A DNA stretch of 64,000 bases from Hyphomicrobium_A sp044507625 (GCA_044507625.1 JBIQJE010000001.1:62001-126000), one strand, 5' to 3'. Shown: positions 17,395-25,855, counted from the stretch's first letter. Translations and numbers: made by a program. The notes: generated from the sequence alone by a model not told the origin.

Positions 17395-17476
17395 TTTTCG
17401 ACAAGAAGCAAAAAACTTTGGGAGACTTACGCGGGACGCGGTAATCGCTGCCCCGCGTGAGGCGGCGGATCGGCAC

Positions 17477-17502
17477 CTGGGCGCTTAACCATAAGCGCCC
17501 AG
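17477..17502. other. Perfect 11-bp hairpin with 4-nt loop
   Basis: CTGGGCGCTTA and TAAGCGCCCAG flank the loop ACCA. It has no T-run in either direction, so it is not a standard terminator. It could strengthen termination after the U32-like gene or act in the mauF leader or as an operator. Confidence 0.4.
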
Positions 17503-17532
17503 CTCAGGCACATCCCGCGCAGCGCCTCAAAA

Positions 17533-17560
17533 GCAAGCACGCCTCCCGCGAGGGAGGCGT
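17533..17560 (-). terminator. Terminator of the U32-like gene
   Basis: A perfect 9-bp stem (ACGCCTCCC / GGGAGGCGT, loop GCGA) lies 31 nt after the stop at 17591. On the minus strand it is followed by GCTTGCTTTTG, a short T-run. Confidence 0.55.
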
Positions 17561-17590
17561 ATCGAGCCCGGCAATGCTCCGTTCGGGGAT

Positions 17591-18583
17591 TTAGGACGCG
17601 CGGCCGGCAAAGTGCGCGGCGGGCCTGTAATAGTTGTCGTAGACGTACATCGTCGTCGAAAGGCCGAGCCGGTCGATGATGTAGTAGTCCATCCACTTCG
17701 CATATTGCTGCGCCGGCACCTGCCGATTGGCGAGCTTGAAGTTGCAAATGCCGAGTGCCTTGAGATCCCTCACCTCATCCTGCGAAAGCGTGAAGTTCTT
17801 GATGCGCTTGACGTCTTTGGGCTCGTCGAGCCGCGTGAAACGGTCGGCATGCGCGCGCTGGCAAAATCCGCTCGTCAGTTCCTCCCAAAGATCCCAGTCG
17901 TCCTCCAGACAGGCCCTGCTGATCAGGTCGTAGTGGTCCTGGCGTATGCTGCACTCGCGAAAGCAGGTCTCGTTGACGAGCAGCTCGAGCCGCTCTGCGC
18001 CAAGGCGCCCGATCATCTCCTGAAGCACCTTCGCCCTGTAGTTGAGGTGCGGCGGCAGCACGAAGACGTCGTAAAGGTCGGCGTGGTCGTAATAGTATTG
18101 GGGCTCCTTGTTGAAGTGCGTCAGCGAGTGGACGAGCCGGTAGTCGGGGAACCGCTCGCGGATATAGCGCGCAAGGACGTGGCTGCCGACGATGACACCG
18201 TTGCCCTTCCGGCAGCAGTGCTCCAGCATCCAGTTGCAGCGCTTGTCGCCCAGGTGCTTCTCCTCAATGAAGAGGTTGGAGAACACTAGGTTGAAGGTGA
18301 TGCCTCGGCGATTGTACTCCTGCACGAGACGGGCGAACGTCTCCTTGGTTTGTCCCGCCGCGAAGGAGTGCGGACGCCCACCGGCCCATTTCATACCGAA
18401 ATGCTGATCGTAGACGGTGAAGCTGATGCCTTTGACGCCGAGTTGCTCCAGCGCCGACTTGGCCGACGTCACGTGTTGAAAGCCGTTGATCGCGCCGCCG
18501 ATATTCCAATGTTCCGGCGATTTCAGCTCGTCCGGCGACGTTTGCGCAGACCGCTGTCCGCCGGGCACACTTTCCTGGCTCAT
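17591..18583 (-). CDS. U32-like TIM-barrel protein with cysteine cluster, function unknown
   Basis: A 330-residue soluble protein without signal peptide. The block LLVNETCFRECSIRQDHY (Cys207, Cys211) followed by Cys225 and Cys241 resembles the peptidase-U32/UbiU-UbiV type family, whose cysteines bind a [4Fe-4S] cluster. Further cysteines are at 116, 123, 124 and 280. U32-family members act in RNA or quinone hydroxylation and other radical or oxygen-independent reactions. Here it lies between mauF and a two-component system, and its upstream region carries the same direct repeat as mauF, so a role tied to methylamine metabolism or its sensing is inferred. The family match is by eye. Confidence 0.55.
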   Translation of the reverse strand: MSQESVPGGQRSAQTSPDELKSPEHWNIGGAINGFQHVTSAKSALEQLGVKGISFTVYDQHFGMKWAGGRPHSFAAGQTKETFARLVQEYNRRGITFNLVFSNLFIEEKHLGDKRCNWMLEHCCRKGNGVIVGSHVLARYIRERFPDYRLVHSLTHFNKEPQYYYDHADLYDVFVLPPHLNYRAKVLQEMIGRLGAERLELLVNETCFRECSIRQDHYDLISRACLEDDWDLWEELTSGFCQRAHADRFTRLDEPKDVKRIKNFTLSQDEVRDLKALGICNFKLANRQVPAQQYAKWMDYYIIDRLGLSTTMYVYDNYYRPAAHFAGRAS

Positions 18584-18733
18584 CGAAAGATCCTCCCTGG
18601 CTTATATCGTTGAGCGGCCGGCAGCGATGTCCGACGGCCCGATGCCGCCCGGCTGATCCGCGCGCTCGACGACGGCCCGCATGGAGGTTGCAAAGCGACA
18701 GCGCCAAAGTATGCGGTCCGCACTTTGCGCGCG

Positions 18734-18751
18734 CCTCAAAGCTTTCTTACA
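18734..18751 (-). promoter_or_regulatory. Direct-repeat site CCTCAAA-N4-TCTTACA upstream of U32-like gene
   Basis: Same 11-bp-spaced heptamers as before mauF, including the conserved GCT spacer core. It lies 151-168 bp upstream of the ATG at 18583 and reads in the same orientation relative to transcription. Confidence 0.5.
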
Positions 18752-18823
18752 AGCGTGCAAAAAATCCCGAAAAACAAAGGTTTTTCTTGACGGACGTCAG
18801 CATCTGCCGTCGCGCAGCGCGAG

Positions 18824-20257
18824 CTACTTAGGAGTGACGCCGTAGCCCGAGCGCAGACGCAGGCCGAACTGCGGGCGCGTGAACGGATCGTTCGGGAAAT
18901 TGATGATCACCCGCAGGCCGGGCTTGTTGTCGACGATCTCGATGTACGCCCCGTGGAGCTCGGCGATGGCCACCGCGAAGGGGATTCCGAGCCCATGGCC
19001 CGATTTCCCGCGGGAATTTTCAAGCCGATAAAAGCGCTCGAAGAGGTGCTCGATCTCGGAAGGTGGAACACCCGGACCATTATCGGAGACGATCACCTCG
19101 AGACCCGTCCGGAGCTGGCGCAGCTCGAGCTGGATCACCGTGCCCTCCGGACAGTACTGAATGGCATTCTCGACGAAATTGACGATCATCTCCATCAGCA
19201 GCTCACGGTCGCCGCTCACCGGCCTCACCGCCTGATTGGTGATGCAGACCGCCAGCTCGTCGCCGTGATCGGCGATGATCGGCTCATAAACCTCTGCGAT
19301 ATGCCGGAGCAGCGCCGGCAGATCGACATCGACGAAACGCGAGCGCCGGTCGCCCGATTGCAGCTCGCCGATATTCAGCAGCGCTTCGAAGATGACGACG
19401 AGGGAGTCGATCTCCTCGATACCCTCGTCGATCTTGCGCGAAAGGTCCGGGCTGCTGAACTCGCACTTGCTGACGACCTCCAGCCTCTGTCGCAGACGTG
19501 TCAGCGGCTTCTTGAGATTGTGCGCGATGTCCGCGGACATGTAATTGAGGTTCCACAGCAGACGCTGCGCGTAATCGAGCGTGCCGTTGATCGCCAGCTC
19601 GAGATCGGAAAGCCGATCCGAACGACCGAGCATGGGGACCCGCCGATCGGTGCTGCCCGACACGAAATCGAACAGCGTCGATGTCATTTCATCGACACGC
19701 GCGCGCGACCGGTTCGACAACACCAGGCCTGCCAGGAAGACCAATGCGAGCGCCGCCAGCAAAAGCAGCGCGAACCCGGTGATCGCCTGGTCGTGCGCCT
19801 GCGCTGCCTTGACCTCACTCAGCCCGACAAGAAGCTCGCCCTGGGACAGCGGCGCCGATGCCACATGCACCAGCCGCTTGGAAAGTCCCCATCCAACTCC
19901 GCGCGAGCGGATCGAAAGGTTGGCGGTGCTCCACGCCACATCCGGCGTAATGTCCGCCGACGTATGCAGGCGGATGTCGCCATTGGGATCGCGAATGGAA
20001 ACGAAAGGCGGATCGGGATCGGCCCACGCTGGCTCAGCCTTTACGAAACTGACGAGCGCATCGAGGCCATGTTGCCTTTCATAGGCGACGAGTGCGTCGA
20101 GCACGCGAGACACGCGTGTCCGCGTGCGCTCCGCAAGGTCCGCTTGGGACTCGATGAAGAACGACGAGAATAAAAGACTGAAGCCCAGAACCAGGAGCAG
20201 GCCAACCGCGCCGACAATTTGAACGTGGTAACGCGTGAGTTGAAGATCAGGCTTCAT
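18824..20257 (-). CDS. Sensor histidine kinase
   Basis: A 477-residue membrane sensor: helix near residues 14-33, a periplasmic domain of about 130 residues, a second helix (ALLLLAALALVFLAGLVL), then a HAMP-like linker. The phospho-acceptor His is in DIAHNLKKPLTRL, the N box in NFVENAIQYCPEG, and the G box in VSDNGPGVPP, followed by GKSGHGLGI. Its start overlaps the response regulator gene by 11 bp, so the two are translationally coupled. The periplasmic domain is unlike known sensor domains to my eye; methylamine, a C1 compound or redox state could be the signal, given the setting. Confidence 0.9.
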   Translation of the reverse strand: MKPDLQLTRYHVQIVGAVGLLLVLGFSLLFSSFFIESQADLAERTRTRVSRVLDALVAYERQHGLDALVSFVKAEPAWADPDPPFVSIRDPNGDIRLHTSADITPDVAWSTANLSIRSRGVGWGLSKRLVHVASAPLSQGELLVGLSEVKAAQAHDQAITGFALLLLAALALVFLAGLVLSNRSRARVDEMTSTLFDFVSGSTDRRVPMLGRSDRLSDLELAINGTLDYAQRLLWNLNYMSADIAHNLKKPLTRLRQRLEVVSKCEFSSPDLSRKIDEGIEEIDSLVVIFEALLNIGELQSGDRRSRFVDVDLPALLRHIAEVYEPIIADHGDELAVCITNQAVRPVSGDRELLMEMIVNFVENAIQYCPEGTVIQLELRQLRTGLEVIVSDNGPGVPPSEIEHLFERFYRLENSRGKSGHGLGIPFAVAIAELHGAYIEIVDNKPGLRVIINFPNDPFTRPQFGLRLRSGYGVTPK

Positions 20258-20921
20258 ATATTGAATAGCCGCAGCCTCTCACCGTGTGAATAAGGGGCGT
20301 CTTGAACGGCTTATCCACCTTCGCCCGCAGCCGCGATATGTGGGTTTCCACAACACTCGTCTTGGGCTCGAACCTGAAACCCCACACGCGCTCGAGCAAC
20401 ATCGTGCGGAGCACAACGCGGCCCTTATTGCGCAGTAGTATTTCAAGAAGCAAGCACTCTCTGGGAAGGAGATTGATCGGCTGGCTGTCGCGCGTAACGA
20501 TCCGGTGCGCGACATCCATTTCGAGATCGCCCACCGTCAGCTTTTCATGCTCGTCGCGCATCGGCGAGCGCCGGCCGAGTGCATTGACCCGCGCCAGAAG
20601 CTCCGAGAAGGCAAACGGCTTCACGACATAGTCGTCGCCGCCGACATCCAGTCCCTGCACGCGCTCGTTGATGCTACCGAGCGCAGTGAGGAACAGAATC
20701 GCGACCGGCCGGCCGCTACTGCGAAGCGTGCGCGCGACGGAGAGCCCATCGAGCCCCGGCACCATGCGATCCAGGATGACGAGATCGAAATCCTCCTGGA
20801 TGCCGAGCAGCACACCGTCCTTGCCGTTTGCAACGACATCCACGGTATGACCCGCTTGCCGCAACCCGTTACCCACGAAGGCGGAGGTTTCGGCGTCATC
20901 CTCGATCATCAATATTCGCAT
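20247..20921 (-). CDS. OmpR/PhoB-family response regulator
   Basis: A 224-residue protein: receiver domain with acidic pair EDD near the N-terminus, phospho-acceptor Asp in VILDRMVPGLDG and Lys in VVKPFAF, then a winged-helix DNA-binding domain ending in TVRGCGYSIYEA. ATG 20921 (MRILMIEDD) is the natural start; the frame is open to 20999. It is cotranscribed with the downstream kinase. A 9-bp inverted repeat lies 102-124 bp upstream, which fits autoregulation. It is placed between mauF and mauM, in a cluster without mauR. Confidence 0.92.
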   Translation of the reverse strand: MRILMIEDDAETSAFVGNGLRQAGHTVDVVANGKDGVLLGIQEDFDLVILDRMVPGLDGLSVARTLRSSGRPVAILFLTALGSINERVQGLDVGGDDYVVKPFAFSELLARVNALGRRSPMRDEHEKLTVGDLEMDVAHRIVTRDSQPINLLPRECLLLEILLRNKGRVVLRTMLLERVWGFRFEPKTSVVETHISRLRAKVDKPFKTPLIHTVRGCGYSIYEA

Positions 20922-21022
20922 GGCCGATGCGCCTCGCTGCTGCAGATGTTCACAGTCAACCACCCATTTTCTACTTAGAAGCATAGGCGTGCGCAACAAC
21001 GTCGCTGCGGCGAATGGAGTTA

Positions 21023-21045
21023 AACATTACACGCCATGTAATGTT
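21023..21045. promoter_or_regulatory. Inverted repeat upstream of response regulator gene
   Basis: Perfect 9-bp arms AACATTACA and TGTAATGTT separated by CGCCA. The core TTACA-N5-TGTAA is shared with the site before mauM at 21420-21438. The position, about 100 bp before the ATG at 20921, suits an operator. Confidence 0.55.
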
Positions 21046-21419
21046 GCTCGTACGGCTTGGCTGTAACGTGTGTCCAACCTCTTGGCCGCGCCGTTCCCCC
21101 TGAAACGCCCGCTTGGTCTATCGGCACTTCCGATAGACGCTTCCTCCATCCAAGGCGGCAGTTCGCACGCCTCGTCCCATTTTTCCGCCTCCGAGATATC
21201 GCGTCCGCGCCCGTCATTCCGCGCTGCGCGCGTCGTTGCAGAGCATGGCCGCGCTCGGCTCGGCCACGCGAACGGGAGGCCGCGGCGGAGCGTCCGCAAA
21301 GGTGTGGACGCCTCGTCGGCGCGCAAACGAACGATCGCCACGCGTGGCGCAGAGGGCAGTCATCGAGGCCGATTTCAGCCCTACGACCTCAGCATAGGCG
21401 AGCCGAAGCGGGAACGTCG
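21046..21419. other. Divergent intergenic region between regulator and mauM
   Basis: Together with its flanks this forms the 630-bp divergent region between the response regulator gene and mauM. Several frames are open (for example 21057-21554 and 21070-21582 plus) but their protein composition is Arg/Ser-rich in the manner of GC-rich shadows, and none has a good start. I regard it as regulatory DNA. Confidence 0.4.
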
Positions 21420-21438
21420 CCTTACAATTTGTGTAAGG
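21420..21438. promoter_or_regulatory. Inverted repeat CCTTACA-N5-TGTAAGG upstream of mauM
   Basis: Perfect 7-bp arms around ATTTG, 113-131 bp upstream of the mauM ATG. The half site CCTTACA is the same heptamer found in the direct-repeat site before mauF, and the TTACA-N5-TGTAA core matches the repeat before the response regulator. Confidence 0.55.
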
Positions 21439-21550
21439 ATCAAGGCGCAACCGCATCCGTCATTGACCCGCACCCGCGACAGCGTGACCATTGTCAGAGA
21501 GGAAACGCACGAGATTCGTCAGCCAAAAGACGAACACCGCGAGGAGCACG

Positions 21551-22366
21551 ATGACCAACAAGTTCATCGCAGATCGCGTTGAGCGCTCGCTGCCCGATGG
21601 GGATGCATCCCAGCGAAGCGCCGCTAATCCGAGAGCTGCGGGTTCAGCGCCAACCGAGGCGTCTCGCGCGCCAGCCAAAAAGCAAACGGGCATTTCGCGC
21701 AGAGACCTCATGGGCGGTCTCGCCAAGTCGGCGGGCGTCGCCTGCCTCGCCGCCGTCGCCCTCGATCAATACGTCCGCAGCGCACGCGCCATCGACGCGA
21801 CCGCCCTCCGTCCGCCGGGAGCCATCGACGAGGAGCACTTCCTTTCCGCATGCGTCCGCTGCGGACTGTGCGTCCGCGCATGCCCCTATGACACCCTCAA
21901 ACTCGCAACGATGGGCGATCCCGCTCCCCTCGGCACGCCCTACTTCATCGCGCGCGAAGCATCCTGCCTGATGTGCCCGGATGTTCCATGCGCCCGTGCC
22001 TGCCCCACCGGCGCACTCGACCGAAACATTCCCGACATTCGCCACGCCAACATGGGCATCTCCGTGCTCGTCGATCACGAGACGTGCCTCAACTACAAGG
22101 GCATGCATTGCAGCATCTGCCATCGCGTCTGCCCCATCCGCGGCGAGGCGATCACGCTCGAGAAGCAGACCATCAAGGGACGTCAGATGCTCATACCGAC
22201 CGTGCACTCCAATAAGTGCACCGGCTGCGGAACCTGCGAAAAGCATTGCGTGCTCGAGGAAGCTGCGATCCGCGTGCTTCCGCGGCCGCTGGGCCAGGGC
22301 AAGTCGGGCCGCAACTCGGCCGGGCGTCCGATCACCGGACATGGCGGACTGCGTCGGGATATCTGA
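21551..22366 (+). CDS. mauM: MauM, NapG-like polyferredoxin
   Basis: A 271-residue protein with a twin-arginine leader (GISRRDLMGG plus hydrophobic stretch) and four clusters of cysteines, CVRCGLCVRACP, CLMCPDVPCARACP, CSICHRVCP and CTGCGTCEKHC, that fit four [4Fe-4S] centres as in NapG. ATG 21551 has GAGGAG about 5 bp upstream; ATG 21491 is less likely. MauM is periplasmic by analogy and is thought to pass electrons with MauN, but its partner in methylamine oxidation is not established. It is followed by mauN at 2 bp. Confidence 0.92.
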   Translation: MTNKFIADRVERSLPDGDASQRSAANPRAAGSAPTEASRAPAKKQTGISRRDLMGGLAKSAGVACLAAVALDQYVRSARAIDATALRPPGAIDEEHFLSACVRCGLCVRACPYDTLKLATMGDPAPLGTPYFIAREASCLMCPDVPCARACPTGALDRNIPDIRHANMGISVLVDHETCLNYKGMHCSICHRVCPIRGEAITLEKQTIKGRQMLIPTVHSNKCTGCGTCEKHCVLEEAAIRVLPRPLGQGKSGRNSAGRPITGHGGLRRDI

Positions 22367-22368
22367 GA

Positions 22369-23316
22369 ATGGACGCCAGGGCCCTCCTTTATAGATACAC
22401 CTCCGACGCGCGCTCCTACGCTGCCACGCGCCGGGGCTGGCTATTCGCCCACCGCATTTGGCTGGCGCGGCGCGTCTCGCAAATCTTCGTACTCGCTATC
22501 TTCCTCACCGGCCCATGGTTGGGTCTCTGGATTGCAAAGGGCAACTTCGCGTCGAGCGAGATCCTTGGCGTGCTGCCCCTCGCCGATCCTTTCATCTTTC
22601 TGCAGTCGCTATTCGCCCTCCATAGGCCGATCCTGCTCGCCGTAATCGGTGTTGCCACCATCACGGTGTTCTATTGGATCGTCGGCGGCCGCGCCTACTG
22701 CAGCTGGGTCTGCCCTGTAAACGTCGTCACCGACAGCGCCTACTGGCTCCGCGAGAAACTCGGCCTCACCCGCGACCGCAAGCTCGACAAACGCACGCGC
22801 ATCTGGGTGCTCGTTGCGGCCCTTCTCGCCTCGCTCCTGACCGGCACTATTGCCTGGGAATTCCTCAACCCCGTCAGCCTGCTTCAACGGGGCATCATCT
22901 TCGGCATCGGCGCCGGCTGGGGCATCATCGCCGCCGTGTTCATGCTGGATCTCTTTGTCACCCGCCGTGGCTGGTGCAGCCATCTTTGCCCCGTGGGCGC
23001 GTTCTACGGATTGATCGGATCGACGAGCCTCATCCGCATAAGCGCAATCAACCGCCCCGCATGCACCGATTGCGGCGCCTGCTTCAAGGCCTGCCCGGAG
23101 CCGCACGTCATCACGCCCGCGCTGAAGGGCACGGGGACGCACCTCATCCTGGCCGGCGATTGCACGAACTGCGGCGCGTGCATCGATTCCTGCTACGTGG
23201 ATGTATTCCAGTACGCCAGCCGCCTGTCACCGAAGCACGGCCCGCCGGAGCGGTATATCGAGGCGGCCAGTGCGCCTGTCCGTCCGATTCGCGCGACAGC
23301 CGCAGCGGCGGAATAG
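22369..23316 (+). CDS. mauN: MauN, NapH-like membrane ferredoxin
   Basis: A 315-residue membrane protein with four or five helices, two CxxxCP motifs near helix ends (CSWVCP, CSHLCP) and two C-terminal [4Fe-4S] sites (CTDCGACFKACP, CTNCGACIDSCY). This is the NapH layout, in which quinol electrons are handed to the NapG-type partner. ATG 22369 begins right after the mauM stop, with in-frame upstream codons lying inside mauM. The two genes form a unit separate from the main mau operon and on the other strand. Confidence 0.92.
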   Translation: MDARALLYRYTSDARSYAATRRGWLFAHRIWLARRVSQIFVLAIFLTGPWLGLWIAKGNFASSEILGVLPLADPFIFLQSLFALHRPILLAVIGVATITVFYWIVGGRAYCSWVCPVNVVTDSAYWLREKLGLTRDRKLDKRTRIWVLVAALLASLLTGTIAWEFLNPVSLLQRGIIFGIGAGWGIIAAVFMLDLFVTRRGWCSHLCPVGAFYGLIGSTSLIRISAINRPACTDCGACFKACPEPHVITPALKGTGTHLILAGDCTNCGACIDSCYVDVFQYASRLSPKHGPPERYIEAASAPVRPIRATAAAAE

Positions 23317-23401
23317 GAAGCCTTCACGCCAAGTACGCGGAAGAGCGCGCGACTGGAGCACGCCACAGTGCGGCGGCGGCGCCTTTCAGCGCTCTGGTCT
23401 C

Positions 23402-23989
23402 TCAGCGGCCTTTGATCATGCGCCTTAGCCCGGCGATCGTCGCGATGTAGATGTGGAACAGCAGGAACAGCACCCCTGCGAGACCCGCCCAGTAGTGCGC
23501 GAGGGCAAACGGCCACACGCCTCCAAGACCCGCAACGGTCTCCGGCATGAGTTCCGGATAATACAGCACCAGCCCCGTCGCGATCAGCAGGGGCGAAAGA
23601 ATGACGATGCTGGCGATCGAGAGAAGATGCTGGATGAGAATGAGGAACCCGCGCGACAGCTCGAGCCGGCTCGGCCCCTCATCCGTAGCGTCAGACCGCA
23701 TGGGAGCGCCGTTCCACACATAGCTCGCAAACTTTCGAATACGCGAGAGCAGACCGTTCCCGATCCGCTGATACCGCCGCCAATATCCGTTCGTCAGCGA
23801 CGCGGCGAGGAAGCCAACGAACAGCACCGAGAACATGATGCCGGTCACCTGGTGCCACGTGTCGGCGCGCCCGTAATCCATGAGCGCAAACGAAGAGGAC
23901 GAGTAGGTCAATACAATCCCAGTGACCGTGAGGATCACGAACAGGACCGCGATGCCCCAATGCCAGAGCCGTAGCCATAGCGGTGTCAT
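23402..23989 (-). CDS. Cytochrome b561-type membrane protein
   Basis: A 195-residue protein with four hydrophobic helices and histidines suited to heme b (LRLWHWG in helix 1, LFHIYIATIAGL in helix 4). This is the pattern of Ni/Fe-hydrogenase and formate dehydrogenase gamma-type cytochromes b, which exchange electrons with quinone. It overlaps the upstream heptaheme cytochrome gene by 4 bp (ATGA), so the two are coupled and probably form a complex. It converges on mauN with an 85-bp gap. Confidence 0.85.
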   Translation of the reverse strand: MTPLWLRLWHWGIAVLFVILTVTGIVLTYSSSSFALMDYGRADTWHQVTGIMFSVLFVGFLAASLTNGYWRRYQRIGNGLLSRIRKFASYVWNGAPMRSDATDEGPSRLELSRGFLILIQHLLSIASIVILSPLLIATGLVLYYPELMPETVAGLGGVWPFALAHYWAGLAGVLFLLFHIYIATIAGLRRMIKGR

Positions 23990-25023
23990 GGCTCAGCGCC
24001 CTCCTTCCGCCGGCGCGCCAGGATTCGCCAGCCTCCGTGCGCGCCGACGAGCACCAGTCCCGCGGTCACGAACAGATAGGCGGCGACATCAGTCCATCTG
24101 TTCCGGTTGGCGCCCATCACGTAGCCATCCTTCATGATGCCCGCATTGTGAAAGCCCGCCGCCGTTCCCTCGGGCGCGCTCGCGTAGCGGTAAAGACGGC
24201 TCAGCAGCACGCTGTCGATGCTGTGGCAGGTATTGCAGCCCTGATGCGCCTTCATGCCCTTGGGCAGATCGTGCGCCACCTTCGTTGCTACGCTCGAATG
24301 GCAATCGACGCAGCGCGTACCCTGCAAATGCAGTTCCGCATAGGGCATGTAGGCGTGCGCTGCGACGAGGTTCGGCTTGGCCGGATCCTTCAGCGCGACG
24401 GTCGACCCATCCATATGGCAGTGGAGGCACGGGCCATTGTCGTTCTTCAGAATGGCCTGAGGATCTTTTATGCGGGCCGTCGCTTGGAAGTAGTGCGGCT
24501 CGTGACAATGCTCGCAGGTGAAGCGCTGCTTCGCGGTCATGTCGCGATTTCGCTTACTGACGACGCTTATTCCTGATGTCGCGCCGACTTTCCCCGTCGC
24601 GGTGCCGCAGCACTTTTCCTTCTCGTCCTGGAATTCCGTGAAATGCGCCGTCGCCTCGAACTCCTTGAGGATTCGCTCGAAATCGTAGGGCTTGTCCGCC
24701 GCGGCTTCCTTCGGTTCGGTGCGAGGATGGCAATCCATGCACGTTTCCGTCTTCATGTTCCGATGCGGAAACGTCGTGAAGCCCTTGGAGTGGCAATCGG
24801 CGCAAAGCATCTTTCCATGATCGCCGCGCTCGAATTCGGGCATCGCAATCGTAGAACTCTTGGACTGGTGCTCCTTTCCGTCGAGGTGGTGCTGGCTCTC
24901 ACCCACGTGGCAAGCCAGGCACCGCATGCGCTTCATGAGATCCTGCGGCTGCGCTACGCCGGCACTTGGCAGGAGGATGCCCGCGACGAGCGCGACCAAC
25001 GAGAGGCCGAGCCACGCCCGCAT
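23986..25023 (-). CDS. Heptaheme c-type cytochrome with C-terminal membrane anchor
   Basis: A protein of about 345 residues with a signal peptide and seven CxxCH heme sites (CLACH, CADCH, CMDCH, CEHCH, CLHCH, CVDCH, CNTCH), then a single C-terminal helix (AAYLFVTAGLVLVGAHGG) and a basic tail. An additional CCGTATG is not a heme site. ATG 25023 gives a clean signal peptide, though the frame is open to 25158. It is translationally coupled to the b561-type gene and faces mauMN. Together they look like a quinone-linked periplasmic electron-transfer module. It does not match the octaheme reductases or NrfA closely. Confidence 0.85.
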   Translation of the reverse strand: MRAWLGLSLVALVAGILLPSAGVAQPQDLMKRMRCLACHVGESQHHLDGKEHQSKSSTIAMPEFERGDHGKMLCADCHSKGFTTFPHRNMKTETCMDCHPRTEPKEAAADKPYDFERILKEFEATAHFTEFQDEKEKCCGTATGKVGATSGISVVSKRNRDMTAKQRFTCEHCHEPHYFQATARIKDPQAILKNDNGPCLHCHMDGSTVALKDPAKPNLVAAHAYMPYAELHLQGTRCVDCHSSVATKVAHDLPKGMKAHQGCNTCHSIDSVLLSRLYRYASAPEGTAAGFHNAGIMKDGYVMGANRNRWTDVAAYLFVTAGLVLVGAHGGWRILARRRKEGAEP

Positions 25024-25158
25024 CACTCGCTCGCGCGCACGGTGCCGAGCGACGCGCCATCCATCCGGTTGCTTGCGATAGGACACACGGGCACCGGCGA
25101 TCCCGCGGAAGGGCTGCTGCGCCCCGGCCTTACTCAGTGGATTGCGCTGGCGATGCAT

Positions 25159-25826
25159 GGGCGCTGCTGATTGCTATGGCGAAGGCGGAAGTGGGCTTCG
25201 TGCGGGGATGCGATCGATGGCCCCTTTCCGATGAAGCCGGACCGCGCAACCCCGGACGTCCGTGCGCGCTGGCTGGCTTTCCAGAACGGCCCGAGACGCC
25301 GCAGGCTAGGAAGCCCGCGCAAGGGCCCGCCGGTCAGCGGACGACACCGTCGATGTCTTGTCCTTCATTCACCACCGTCCTCCCGTTGCGGCGTTTCGTG
25401 TTTTGGCGCGCAGCAGGACTGCCGAGCAGTCGAGCTGCGGCTCGGAAATAGCTGCCGCATTCGCCATCCACGTCGCCTGCAATCCGGTGAGGCACCGAAG
25501 AGAAACGACCTTGCGAATGTGCGCGGCAAAGTTTTCAGCAGTCTCGAAGGTTTCTTACATTTCTGGCAGGATGCGGCAGCTCGCCTGCGGGCGTAGCTCC
25601 CGCAGCGCACGCCCCGCACGATTGCGACGGAAAACCATGGCCTTGGCCAATCGGCCGCCGCTACATCGGACCACCGTGGACCACAATAAATCCACGCAAC
25701 TGGCTTGCTGGAAAACGTAGCACCGCAACTCGAGCCCGCCTCGAGGGGGACCGAAAGACCGCGGGTTTCCACGGCGCGCGCATAACTCGGCGGATGCACC
25801 TGCGCCCCGCCCCGCCGGGGGCCAAT
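25159..25826. other. Upstream region of heptaheme cytochrome gene
   Basis: About 700 bp between the cytochrome gene and the third porin-like gene. Frames such as 25365-25868 (minus) are open but have no support as proteins. The region contains the direct-repeat site at 25542-25559. Confidence 0.4.
25542..25559 (-). promoter_or_regulatory. Direct-repeat site TCTCGAA-N4-TCTTACA upstream of heptaheme cytochrome
   Basis: Same 11-bp-spaced heptamers as the mauF and U32 sites and in the same orientation. The distance to the cytochrome start at 25023 is over 500 bp, or about 385 bp to the alternative start at 25158, so either the leader is long or a small unrecognised gene lies between. Confidence 0.45.
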
Positions 25827-25855
25827 GCAAAACGGGGCCGATAGACGGCCCCGTT
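25827..25855 (-). terminator. Terminator of porin-like gene 3
   Basis: A perfect 9-bp stem AACGGGGCC / GGCCCCGTT with a 7-nt loop, followed on the minus strand by TTTTGC. It lies 26 nt past the stop at 25881. Confidence 0.7.

Larger units (their letters stand above)
17091..17590. other. mauF upstream region
   Basis: No gene is seen in these 500 bp. They contain the direct-repeat site at 17377-17394, a near-palindrome TGACGTGTCA at 17355-17364, and two strong hairpins at 17477-17502 and 17539-17560. The promoter of the mauFBEDACJGL operon must lie here. No divergent mauR is present. Confidence 0.6.

Noticed and set aside
18953..20173. 406-codon plus-strand open frame
   Set aside because: Antisense to the histidine kinase, which has all kinase motifs.
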